A stretch of DNA of 18,734 nt. Origin: Candidatus Nanopelagicales bacterium. GTDB taxonomy: Bacteria > Actinomycetota > Actinomycetes > S36-B12 > UBA5976. Of the stretch, positions 9,476 to 16,071 are shown piece after piece. Where the stretch lies: NCBI GenBank assembly GCA_023257525.1, contig JALRCB010000010.1:1-18734 (forward strand), in the 5' to 3' direction. Under the pieces are notes generated by a model, which was not told the origin of the DNA, did no database searches, and was given only the letters and a program-made list of their open reading frames with translations. The translations under genes were made by a program, and so were the position numbers. Each line of letters begins with the position of its first letter. The first letter of the stretch is position 1.

Positions 9476-10274
9476 CTTCGACTACAAGTGCGCAGTGATC
9501 GCTAATTGGTAACTGCAAAACTTCAGCTGATTCCTGAGCCTGCTTAATTGATACTTCACTCAATCCTCGAGCGATGATGTGATCGAACTGAATTCTTGGC
9601 TTGAAAGTTGGATAAGTCGGTAACTCGGCAAGACTGTCCCAACGCGAAACAAACTTGGCAAGTTTTCCTGGCAAGTTAAAGTCCCCAAATATCAGTACCG
9701 GATTCTTTCGCTCGCTTAACTGCTTTGTAAGTTGGTGAAGTTGCTTAACGTTAAAGCCAGGAACAAAACTCAAGTGTGTTGTTGCAACTGTAAATGTCCC
9801 AAGTGGAGTTTCAACGTCAGCAATGATGGCAACCCGTGGCTCGTCAGCAACCTTAATCATTCGAGGTCGTGGATTACTTGGCACTAGAAGCGGTAGCGAA
9901 ATCGGTGCAGCTTTAAATCGCAGGACTTCAATGTTTGAAATTGGATAACGCGAGGCTAAGCCAACGCCGTAATGCGGTTGTTCCTGACCGGAATCGGAAT
10001 GTTCATGTGAGTGTATGTGAGAGTCAGTTGCACCTTCCCAGGATTCGCCAGGTGTGCCGATAATTGCCGGAGCAAAAACCCAATAGGGATGTCCCATGGC
10101 ATCGGCAACAATCTTTGTTTGGTGTTCGTTGTTGCTTCGCTCTTGATGTCTATCTACTTCTTGCAAACCGATCAGATCCGCAGTTATTGAACCTGCAACC
10201 TGCGCCAGGCCAGGGGCTTCCAGTGGATCTACCAAGGCGATTCCATGTAGCAAATTCCACGTAGCAACTCTCAT
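9465..10274 (-). CDS. Endonuclease/exonuclease/phosphatase (EEP) superfamily hydrolase
   Basis: EEP proteins are Mg2+-dependent phosphodiesterases or phosphatases (DNase I, ExoIII, inositol phosphatases, sphingomyelinases). This 269-residue protein shows the full catalytic set: N7 (ATWNLLHG), E39 (GLQEVD), H167 (TTHLSF), D198 and N200 (FGDFN), and D259-H260 (ISDHCALV). No signal peptide or membrane segment is visible, so it is probably cytoplasmic. The substrate cannot be assigned; the short form with DHIIARG resembles unclassified actinobacterial EEP proteins rather than ExoIII. Residues 86-101 form a histidine-rich insert with five histidines in sixteen positions. In M. tuberculosis the equivalent slot between adnAB and nudC holds a channel-like gene (from memory), so this gene is a lineage difference. 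The ATG at 10274 lacks a Shine-Dalgarno. A minus-strand CATAGT (10283-10288) eight bases upstream would suit a leaderless transcript. Confidence 0.85.
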   Translation of the reverse strand: MRVATWNLLHGIALVDPLEAPGLAQVAGSITADLIGLQEVDRHQERSNNEHQTKIVADAMGHPYWVFAPAIIGTPGESWEGATDSHIHSHEHSDSGQEQPHYGVGLASRYPISNIEVLRFKAAPISLPLLVPSNPRPRMIKVADEPRVAIIADVETPLGTFTVATTHLSFVPGFNVKQLHQLTKQLSERKNPVLIFGDFNLPGKLAKFVSRWDSLAELPTYPTFKPRIQFDHIIARGLSEVSIKQAQESAEVLQLPISDHCALVVEVTK

Positions 10275-10324
10275 ATCTGCAGACTATGCGCAAGCGCGTA
10301 AGATCGCTATTTGTGGACTCCTTA

Positions 10325-11236
10325 ATGAACGATTTACCGTTAGCGCGATTCACTGTTGATCGCTTGGCGGAATTGCGGGCTAATCCACAATGGTTTGACC
10401 AAGCTTGGGCATCCGAAAACACTCGAGTTTTAGTGCTTCACGATCGAAACATTCCCGTTACCGATGAGCTTTCTATTGTTTGGGTTAAACCGTGGTCACT
10501 AAAGATGTCCCACTCTGATGCGGAACAGGTTGCCGTTTTCTTGGGTGCTGATGATGATCACACCTACATCGCAATCATGGAAGATGAAGTTGGCTTAACA
10601 GATGTCACCTGGGCAAGCTTGCGTGATGTTGGCGCAGCACTTTCTGCCAAAGATGTTGGTCTTGCTACCGCGGCAATCGCACTAGCTGCTTGGCATGAAG
10701 GTCACCAATTTTGTCCAAAGTGTGGCGCCAAGACTGAAGTTGCAATGGCTGGCTGGTCTCGCAAATGTAATGTGCATGATTCTGAGCACTATCCTCGAAC
10801 CGAACCAGCAATGATTGTTGCTGTTGAAGATTTAGCTGGACGCATCTTGCTTGGACGCCGCCGCGAATGGCCAGAAGGTTGGCTTTCAACTTTGGCTGGA
10901 TTTGTTGAAGCTGGTGAGTCGTGTGAAGCCGCAGTGATCCGCGAGGTCTACGAAGAATCTGGAATTCATGTAGATCTGCAGTCACTTAAATACATGGGCT
11001 CACAACCGTGGCCATTCCCGGCTTCGCTAATGCTGGCGTATCGCGCAATTGCAACCAGCACTGAAGTGGAAATGCACGACGAAGAAATGACCGAAGTGCA
11101 ATGGTTCTCTCGGGACGAATTGTCTGCTGCCTGTGAAGCCCAAACTCTCAAACTGCCAAGTCCAGTGTCTATCGCATTTAGACTTATTCAGTCTTGGTAC
11201 GGTAAGGACATACCAATCCAGTGGTGTCGAAGTTAA
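10325..11236 (+). CDS. nudC: NAD(H) diphosphatase NudC
   Basis: NudC is a Nudix hydrolase that splits NADH/NAD+ to NMN(H) and AMP, and in some bacteria removes NAD caps from RNA 5' ends. Using the ATG at 10325 (303 residues), the protein begins MNDLPLARFTVDR, which fits the family N-terminus. An ATG at 10286 would add 13 basic residues but lies 11 bases from the divergent EEP start and lacks a ribosome-binding site. Numbering from 10286, a zinc ribbon has C143-x2-C146 and C161 with H164 in the fourth position, where E. coli NudC has cysteine. The Nudix box runs 205-227 (GFVEAGE...REVYEESGI) with all key glutamates. SQPWPFP (239-245) is the diagnostic NADH-pyrophosphatase motif. It is followed after 26 bp by the mycoredoxin gene on the same strand, an arrangement also remembered from mycobacteria. 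Confidence 0.92.
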   Translation: MNDLPLARFTVDRLAELRANPQWFDQAWASENTRVLVLHDRNIPVTDELSIVWVKPWSLKMSHSDAEQVAVFLGADDDHTYIAIMEDEVGLTDVTWASLRDVGAALSAKDVGLATAAIALAAWHEGHQFCPKCGAKTEVAMAGWSRKCNVHDSEHYPRTEPAMIVAVEDLAGRILLGRRREWPEGWLSTLAGFVEAGESCEAAVIREVYEESGIHVDLQSLKYMGSQPWPFPASLMLAYRAIATSTEVEMHDEEMTEVQWFSRDELSAACEAQTLKLPSPVSIAFRLIQSWYGKDIPIQWCRS

Positions 11237-11262
11237 TTAGTTAAACCGAGTACGGAGAAGTC

Positions 11263-11505
11263 ATGAGTGAAAAAGTAACTATGTACAGCACGCCATGGTG
11301 TGGCTACTGTCAGCGCTTGAAAGCTCAAATGGGCCGCGAAGGTATCGAATACAACGAGATTGATATCGAGCAGGATCCGACGGCTGCGGACTTCGTAATG
11401 GGAGTCAATGGTGGCAATGCTGTTGTACCTACTTTGGTTTTCCCAGACGGTTCAACACGGACAAATCCCAGCATTGGTGAAGTTAAAACCCTGCTAGGTC
11501 TGTAA
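11263..11505 (+). CDS. mrx1: Mycoredoxin-1-like glutaredoxin
   Basis: Mycoredoxins are actinobacterial glutaredoxin-fold enzymes that reduce mycothiol mixed disulfides. This 80-residue protein is essentially one glutaredoxin domain: STPWCGYCQRLK with active-site C13 and C16, a central acidic IDIEQDPTAADFV, and VVPTLVFPDGS containing the cis-proline before the C-terminal helix. Length and motif match the mycobacterial protein. GGAG at 11254-11257, five bases before the ATG, is a good Shine-Dalgarno. It lies 26 bp after nudC and 61 bp before uvrD2, matching the mycobacterial nudC-mrx1-uvrD2 order. Reduction by mycothiol is inferred from the family; no mycothiol biosynthesis gene is visible in the window. 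Confidence 0.92.
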   Translation: MSEKVTMYSTPWCGYCQRLKAQMGREGIEYNEIDIEQDPTAADFVMGVNGGNAVVPTLVFPDGSTRTNPSIGEVKTLLGL

Positions 11506-11516
11506 ACCAGCAGATA

Positions 11517-11547
11517 CCTATGACGTCCCTTAAGGGACTGTCGTAGG
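11517..11547 (+). terminator. Bulged hairpin after mrx1, likely terminator or regulatory element of uvrD2
   Basis: Starting 12 bases after the mrx1 stop, bases 11517-11524 pair with 11540-11547 (one G-U wobble), base 11539 bulges, and 11525-11529 pair with 11534-11538 around a TTAA loop, giving 13 stacked pairs. The core GTCCCTTAAGGGAC (11525-11538) is a perfect 14-bp palindrome. No T-run follows on either strand, so it would be a non-canonical terminator of the kind seen in Actinobacteria. Alternatively the palindrome is an operator, because it covers the -35 position of a promoter reading into uvrD2. The structure is certain; the role is not. Confidence 0.55.
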
Positions 11548-11554
11548 GGCTTGG

Positions 11555-11566
11555 CACAATAGGGCA
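11555..11566 (+). promoter_or_regulatory. Possible -10 element and start context of uvrD2
   Basis: CACAAT (11555-11560) matches TATAAT at four of six positions and ends six bases before the GTG at 11567. This spacing would place the transcription start at or beside the start codon, giving a leaderless mRNA. AGGG (11561-11564) is only two bases from the GTG, too close to act as a normal Shine-Dalgarno. A -35 at the usual distance would fall inside the palindrome at 11525-11538. Confidence 0.3.
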
Positions 11567-13255
11567 GTGCCCGACATTCTTGACGCCCTTGACGACCAGC
11601 AACGTGCTGCTGCGGAATGCGTCTCTGGACCAGTAGCGATTTTCGCTGGAGCTGGCACAGGTAAAACTCGAACCATCACCCATCGCATTGCGCATGCAGT
11701 GGAAAGTGGTGTCCATGATCCAAGCCAAACTTTAGCCGTCACATTTACAACTAGAGCTGCCGGCGAACTGAGAAATCGGTTAGGACAACTTGGAGTCTCT
11801 GGAGTTCAAGTTCGAACTTTTCATAGCGCAGCGTTAAGACAACTTAGATTCTTCTATCCGCAATTCTTCAATTCCAGCCTGCCAGATTTAATACCCAGCA
11901 AATTTCGCTTCGTTGCAGATGCAGCAACACTTTGCCGAGTAGCAAATGATAAAGATTCAATTCGAGATCTGGCAGCCGAGATTGAATGGGCAAAAGTAAA
12001 CATTCTTTCGCCAGATGCTTATCGCGAAAAAGCGGTTCAAGTTAGACGTGACCTAAGTGGCGACCTAACCATTGAAAAGGTCTCTAAAGTTTTTGAGGCT
12101 TACTTAACTCGTCTCGATGAAGCTCATGCCATGGATTTTGAAGACGTACTCCTATTGACGACTGCGATGATGGAAAACTATCCCGAGATGGCGAATGCGG
12201 TGCGCAAGCAATATCGACATTTCACAGTCGATGAGTTCCAGGACGTTAGCCCCGTCCAATTTGAGCTACTAAGCCTTTGGCTAGGTGATCGAGACGACGT
12301 GTGTGTTGTTGGTGATCCGGCTCAAACTATCTACTCATTCTCGGGTGCAACTTCTAAGTACTTAATTGATTTCAAGTCCCACTTTGCCCGCACCCAAGAT
12401 TTTCAATTAAGCCATTCCTACCGAAGCACCGAACCAATTGTTGCCGTCGCGAATCAAGTCCTTGCTAAGGATGCAACCAGTCCAGTTCGATTAGTTTCCA
12501 AACGTGGCAAAGGTCCAAATGTGAGCCTAACTTCGTATGCAAATGATGAAGAAGAAGCCAGATTAATCGGACAGCAGATTTTGGAACTAATCGCTAAAGG
12601 CATTGCACCTAGAGATATCGCTGTGCTGTATCGAATCAATAGTCAGTCTGAGATCTTCGAAGCAGAGTTAAGCGCATTAGGAGTGCCAATCTCGTTACGA
12701 GGCGCTGAGAGATTCTTTGAACGTGCTGAAGTTAAGAATGCTTTGTTAAATCTGCGCGCTGGCTTACATGTAACTGGAACCAAGGCCATGACCGAAACGG
12801 TCCGAGACATCTTGAGTTCAGTTGGTTGGCGATCCCAGGCTCCAGATAGTGGGCGAGCAGCTCGGGAAACTTGGGAGTCCCTAAACACAATCGTGGACCT
12901 AGCCGACGAACTTGAAGCTAAAGATTCAACTGCACAACTCCCAGACTTCGTTAAGTCGTTGGATTTACGAAGTGAAATGGAATTTGCGCCAAGTGCGAAT
13001 GCGGTAACTCTGGCATCAATTCATGCCGCTAAGGGTTTGGAGTGGGAAGCCGTATTCATAGCCGGCGTAAGCGAAGGCTTACTTCCGATTTCTCACGCCT
13101 CAACGGCTACTGAGTTCAATGAGGAACGCCGATTACTTTACGTGGCCATGACAAGAGCAAAAACTCATTTGAGCATTTCTTGGGCTAAGTCTCGCCATAC
13201 CGATGGCAAGGGATATCGCGAACAGTCAACGCTGCTGCGCGACTTAAAGTTTTAG
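11567..13255 (+). CDS. uvrD2: UvrD2-type SF1A DNA helicase lacking the C-terminal HRDC region
   Basis: UvrD2 is a 3'-5' helicase of actinobacteria, essential in M. tuberculosis. Seen here: LDDQQRAAAE (Q-motif), Walker A GAGTGKT (28-34), motif Ia AVTFTTRAAGEL, motif II VDEFQDV (from D222), motif III VVGDPAQTIYSFSGA (the TIYSF form typical of UvrD2), SHSYRSTEPI (motif IV), ASIHAAKGLEWEAVFI (V) and ERRLLYVAMTRAKTHL (VI). The protein is 562 residues and ends about 40 residues after motif VI. Mycobacterial UvrD2 is about 700 because it carries an HRDC domain and a tetracysteine domain, neither present here. The start is a GTG; no earlier ATG fits. The last four bases overlap the convergent ABC1-kinase gene, so any lost extension has no room left downstream. 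The adjacent mycoredoxin supports UvrD2 rather than PcrA/UvrD1. Confidence 0.9.
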   Translation: MPDILDALDDQQRAAAECVSGPVAIFAGAGTGKTRTITHRIAHAVESGVHDPSQTLAVTFTTRAAGELRNRLGQLGVSGVQVRTFHSAALRQLRFFYPQFFNSSLPDLIPSKFRFVADAATLCRVANDKDSIRDLAAEIEWAKVNILSPDAYREKAVQVRRDLSGDLTIEKVSKVFEAYLTRLDEAHAMDFEDVLLLTTAMMENYPEMANAVRKQYRHFTVDEFQDVSPVQFELLSLWLGDRDDVCVVGDPAQTIYSFSGATSKYLIDFKSHFARTQDFQLSHSYRSTEPIVAVANQVLAKDATSPVRLVSKRGKGPNVSLTSYANDEEEARLIGQQILELIAKGIAPRDIAVLYRINSQSEIFEAELSALGVPISLRGAERFFERAEVKNALLNLRAGLHVTGTKAMTETVRDILSSVGWRSQAPDSGRAARETWESLNTIVDLADELEAKDSTAQLPDFVKSLDLRSEMEFAPSANAVTLASIHAAKGLEWEAVFIAGVSEGLLPISHASTATEFNEERRLLYVAMTRAKTHLSISWAKSRHTDGKGYREQSTLLRDLKF

Positions 13256-14574
13256 CTCTTTACTTCTTCGGCAAAGCCTGGGACCCATTGCGCAAATTCA
13301 TCGCGCACTGAGAATTCTGATTCGAGTTGGCACAGAACCCCGATGCTACCTAACCAAACCCGATGAATCATTACGTAGTTTGGTGGCAGATTAATCTTCA
13401 TGCCAATTGACCAGTCTGCATTTCGTGGGTCGCTGGTTCGTTCAAACTGTTCGCGAATCCATTCGCGATTGTGTTTGAACACTGGAACTTGAGCTGGTTC
13501 AGTAAATGGTCCAAGGTAATCAAGTAGCGACTGAGGATCCAACTCAATTCCGGGGCGAATGAATCCTTCTTCGCGCAATCCAGCTACTACTGATTCGGAA
13601 TCCCCAACGAGAGCAATTTTTAACAAAGTTCCCATTGCTGGAGGTAGACCATCAGGCAGGTCTGCAGTTGCACCAAAGTCAAGGATTGCAAGTCGGCCAT
13701 CTGGCATTACTTTGAAGTTTCCAGGATGTGGGTCTGCGTGCAAGAGCCCAACCTGGCTTGGTCCAGAAAGTAAGAATCGCAAGTACATCTTTCCAAAGTG
13801 ATCACGTTCTTCTTGTGTGCCAGATTCAATTAGGCGAGCAAGGGATTTACCTTCAACCCATTCAGTAACAATCACGTTTTCGGCGGCAGCCAATACGTGC
13901 GGGATGAAGTAATCCGGGTGACCATCAAATCCAACTGCAAACTTTCGCTGAACTTTTGATTCGTGCAAGTAATCAAGTTCTTCCGCGACACAATCTGTAA
14001 GTTCGCGCAAAATTGCTCGAACATCAATACCTGGGAAGAAGCCGGCAAATAATCTGCCGAAACGAGAAAGTTGTTGCAGGTCTGCCAAGAGCGCGCCCGA
14101 TGCTCCGGGATATTGAATCTTTACCGCTACGTCGCGACCGTCATGCCAAACTGCGCGGTGCACCTGTCCGATCGAGGCAGCCGCGGCTGGCTCATCATCG
14201 AATGAGGTAAAGCGCTCTCGCCAATTTTCACCGAGAGACTCTTGAAGAACTTGATGGACTGATTCAATCGCCATTGGAGGAGCGGAATCCTGCAGCTTGG
14301 TAAGTGATTCTCGGTACGGACCAGCTACGTCATCAGGAAGTACGGATTCAAAGACGCTCAGCGCCTGTCCTAGCTTCATGGCGCCACCCTTGAGTTCGCC
14401 AAGGACACTAAAGATTTGTTCAGCAGTCTTTGCCTGAGCTTGTGCAGTGGCATCTTGGGCAGACATTCCGCCCAAGCGCTTACCTAGACCAAGAGCGCGT
14501 CGGCCAGCATGGCGAATTGGCAATGCTGCGATACGAGCACTTCTGGTCATTCCACTTTGGGATAAATCGCTCAC
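13252..14574 (-). CDS. ABC1/UbiB-family atypical kinase
   Basis: ABC1/UbiB (COQ8-like) proteins are atypical kinases or ATPases; an actinobacterial member at this locus, Rv3197, is a reported ATP-binding protein of the WhiB7 resistance regulon. With numbering from a TTG at 14580 (442 residues): K69-x-G-Q72 (KLGQ), the alanine-rich loop PAAAASIGQ (131-139) that replaces the usual glycine-rich loop, VAVK154, HADPHPGN (281-288, catalytic-loop D283) and the metal-binding D301 of LDFGATADLP. All family hallmarks are intact. There is no obvious membrane anchor. The TTG is a poor start; GTG at codon 3 (14572-14574), giving VSDLSQSG, fits the family N-terminus better and is used here. It follows the ThiF-like gene on the same strand within a few bases, so the two are almost certainly cotranscribed. 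The substrate is unknown. Confidence 0.88.
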   Translation of the reverse strand: MSDLSQSGMTRSARIAALPIRHAGRRALGLGKRLGGMSAQDATAQAQAKTAEQIFSVLGELKGGAMKLGQALSVFESVLPDDVAGPYRESLTKLQDSAPPMAIESVHQVLQESLGENWRERFTSFDDEPAAAASIGQVHRAVWHDGRDVAVKIQYPGASGALLADLQQLSRFGRLFAGFFPGIDVRAILRELTDCVAEELDYLHESKVQRKFAVGFDGHPDYFIPHVLAAAENVIVTEWVEGKSLARLIESGTQEERDHFGKMYLRFLLSGPSQVGLLHADPHPGNFKVMPDGRLAILDFGATADLPDGLPPAMGTLLKIALVGDSESVVAGLREEGFIRPGIELDPQSLLDYLGPFTEPAQVPVFKHNREWIREQFERTSDPRNADWSIGMKINLPPNYVMIHRVWLGSIGVLCQLESEFSVRDEFAQWVPGFAEEVKS

Positions 14575-14583
14575 ACCCAATTG

Positions 14584-15627
14584 TCAGGCAGTTAAGTCCC
14601 ATCGGCATCCGCAGGAGGGGTGAAAGAACGTGGGATACGTCTCAACAGAACTCCGGCCAAGTCCCAACTTAATTAGGTGAGAATCAACAGATTCGGACGT
14701 GTCGACCCAGGCTGAAATCAGCCTGGCCACCTCCATTGCAGTGTTCAAAACCAGCGAGATTGGAGCGCTGTCGATAGTTGGGTTTTGGGAAACCTGAAGA
14801 TCTATGAGCGGCCACTGAGCATCTTGATCACAACGATGTAGGTGCAGGCAGCGAAGGCAAGGAGTTTTCCCAGGCACAATCACCGAACTAATCAAACTTG
14901 CGCCAGTGCTGGTAGTTGCAAATAGATGAGCGGTATCCGTTGCCACAAACTGATCTGCACTGGTTGCAGAAATCCAGGGGAAATCTGCCCGTTGCTCGGG
15001 GAGTAGGACTTCAATTTTCTGGTTGGGCCGATACCGCAAAAAGTTCTTATGTGCGGAAACTCCCTTAATCATTCGCTCAATTAAATTCTTAGCCACCGCA
15101 TCACGACGCATCCCAACATCAATTCGGGAAGCACCCCAAGGGGTTAAATCAGACTCGCTAACCAAAGTTGAATCATGAACTGTGAGGTTGGGAAATCCAG
15201 CACTTGCAAGGAGCAGGCATACCGTCATACCAAGACGACCAGCTCCACGAATCGAGATTTCACACCCAATTCTGTTAGCTATTTGATCTAAATCTCCCGA
15301 AGTCTCTCGCGCGAGATTCAAGCGTTGAATTTCAGACACGGGATTTTGAAGATCGTAGGTAGCGGCGATGGGACCAGGTTCAACTAACCCAAGCACGATT
15401 AATTGCTCTAGAAAATTCTCACTTGACTGTAAGTCATGCCCGGCTTCTACTAATTGATTGCAGATTTCAGAGATTGAATTTGCTCCGGTAAGTAGTCGTC
15501 CAATTGTTTCGCCGACTTTCTTATCAACAACTAATGCTGAGTTTGGATTAATCCCAATTTGAATTTGAGTTTGACTGCGTTCATAAAGCCGAACGCCGGG
15601 TCCTAATTTTGGATTGGTTATTTTCAC
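14584..15627 (-). CDS. ThiF/E1-like protein with RiPP-recognition-like N-terminus
   Basis: E1-like proteins adenylate C-termini of small proteins or, in RiPP and TOMM systems, bind leader peptides. This 347-residue protein has an N-terminal region (about 1-90; INPNSALVVDKKVGETIGRLL, then VEAGH and LVLGLVEPG-like segments) resembling the PqqD-type winged-helix found on TOMM leader-binding proteins. It then has an E1 Rossmann fold with GAGRLG (128-133) and D152, and zinc pairs C257-x2-C260 and C339-x-C341. The usual E1 asparagine/arginine signature after the Rossmann aspartate is not recognisable (SDLTPWG instead), so adenylation activity is uncertain. It starts with GTG at 15627; a nearby ATG is out of frame. 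It sits directly upstream of the ABC1 kinase on the same strand. No precursor peptide or cyclodehydratase partner is visible, so RiPP biosynthesis is not supported; I call only the fold. Confidence 0.72.
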   Translation of the reverse strand: MKITNPKLGPGVRLYERSQTQIQIGINPNSALVVDKKVGETIGRLLTGANSISEICNQLVEAGHDLQSSENFLEQLIVLGLVEPGPIAATYDLQNPVSEIQRLNLARETSGDLDQIANRIGCEISIRGAGRLGMTVCLLLASAGFPNLTVHDSTLVSESDLTPWGASRIDVGMRRDAVAKNLIERMIKGVSAHKNFLRYRPNQKIEVLLPEQRADFPWISATSADQFVATDTAHLFATTSTGASLISSVIVPGKTPCLRCLHLHRCDQDAQWPLIDLQVSQNPTIDSAPISLVLNTAMEVARLISAWVDTSESVDSHLIKLGLGRSSVETYPTFFHPSCGCRWDLTA

Positions 15628-15671
15628 TCATGAAGTTTGCAGAATGAATCTTGTGTAGAAATTCAACATTC

Positions 15672-15686
15672 CACAAAGCCTTTGTG
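15672..15686. repeat. Perfect 7-bp inverted repeat, operator candidate
   Basis: CACAAAG and CTTTGTG flank a single C. The centre lies about 52 bp upstream of the thiF-like GTG on the minus strand, a usual place for a repressor or activator site. No protein can be assigned. A short 1-nt spacer makes an RNA hairpin impossible, so a dimeric DNA-binding protein is the more natural reading. Confidence 0.45.
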
Positions 15687-15765
15687 TTACTTTCCGCAAC
15701 TGTTTTTCAGATGCCAAATCTAGATAACTGGAGATCGAAAACTACAAATTTAGACATATGCACCA

Positions 15766-15924
15766 TGGGGATAAAACTTTTTTCTTTCCACATTCCGTGG
15801 ACAAGATAACCCCTGATAAAACGCCATATTCACACGGTCACAATCCATCTATCCCCAAGTTGTTCACTAGTAATCCCCAGATAACGTGGCATGTATCCCC
15901 AGTTAGTCCCCAGCCTTGTCCACA
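15766..15924. other. Cluster of DnaA-box-like sites (oriC-like or DnaA-titration cluster)
   Basis: Against the consensus TTRTCCACA, the minus strand has TTATCCCCA (15766-15774) and TTGTCCACG (15796-15804). The plus strand has CTATCCCCA (15849-15857), TTGTTCACT (15860-15868), TAATCCCCA (15871-15879), GTATCCCCA (15893-15901), TAGTCCCCA (15904-15912) and a perfect TTGTCCACA (15916-15924). The plus-strand starts are spaced 11, 11, 22, 11 and 12 bases, so all six face the same way on one helical side with a single gap at 15882. Ordered same-strand boxes two bases apart are the layout of DnaA filament arrays at origins. Most sites carry one or two mismatches and share TCCCCA, so another regulator with that core is possible. 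No dnaA, dnaN or gyrB is in the window. Confidence 0.55.
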
Positions 15925-15989
15925 GCAAAATTCAATAGTTGTTCATTTACGTTGCGTTAGTGCGTTACTTGCGCGTAAGTTTCACGAGT

Positions 15990-16071
15990 TGAAGCTCTCG
16001 AGATAACGAGCCGACATTCGCAAGGGGAAGGCGAATGATTGAGCACGCGGCTCGAGAGCTTCATCATTTTT
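15990..16071 (+). terminator. Long hairpin with T-run: attenuator, terminator or end of a small RNA
   Basis: Bases 15990-16002 and 16051-16063 are a perfect 13-bp inverted repeat (TGAAGCTCTCGAG and its complement). Within the 48-base interior, CATTCGC (16015-16021) pairs with GCGAATG (16031-16037) around a nine-base loop AAGGGGAAG. A TTTTT run at 16067-16071 follows on the plus strand only, giving the structure plus-strand polarity. A promoter-like TTGCGT/TAAGTT pair upstream would start RNA near 15988, at the base of the stem. The hairpin ends 29 bases before the GTG of the ygjP-like gene. It could terminate a short RNA or control readthrough into that gene. Confidence 0.55.

Noticed and set aside
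11506..11566. LexA/SOS box upstream of uvrD2
   Set aside because: No GAAC-N4-GTTC-type site is present; the palindrome there is GTCCCTTAAGGGAC.
14584..15627. RiPP or TOMM biosynthetic cluster around the ThiF-like protein
   Set aside because: No cyclodehydratase, precursor peptide, dehydrogenase or exporter is in the window; only the fold resemblance remains.
15758..16006. 82-codon plus-strand reading frame across the DnaA-box-like cluster
   Set aside because: It is built from the repeated TCCCCA sites and runs into the hairpin arm. The product resembles no known family, is low in coherent structure, and has no ribosome-binding site.
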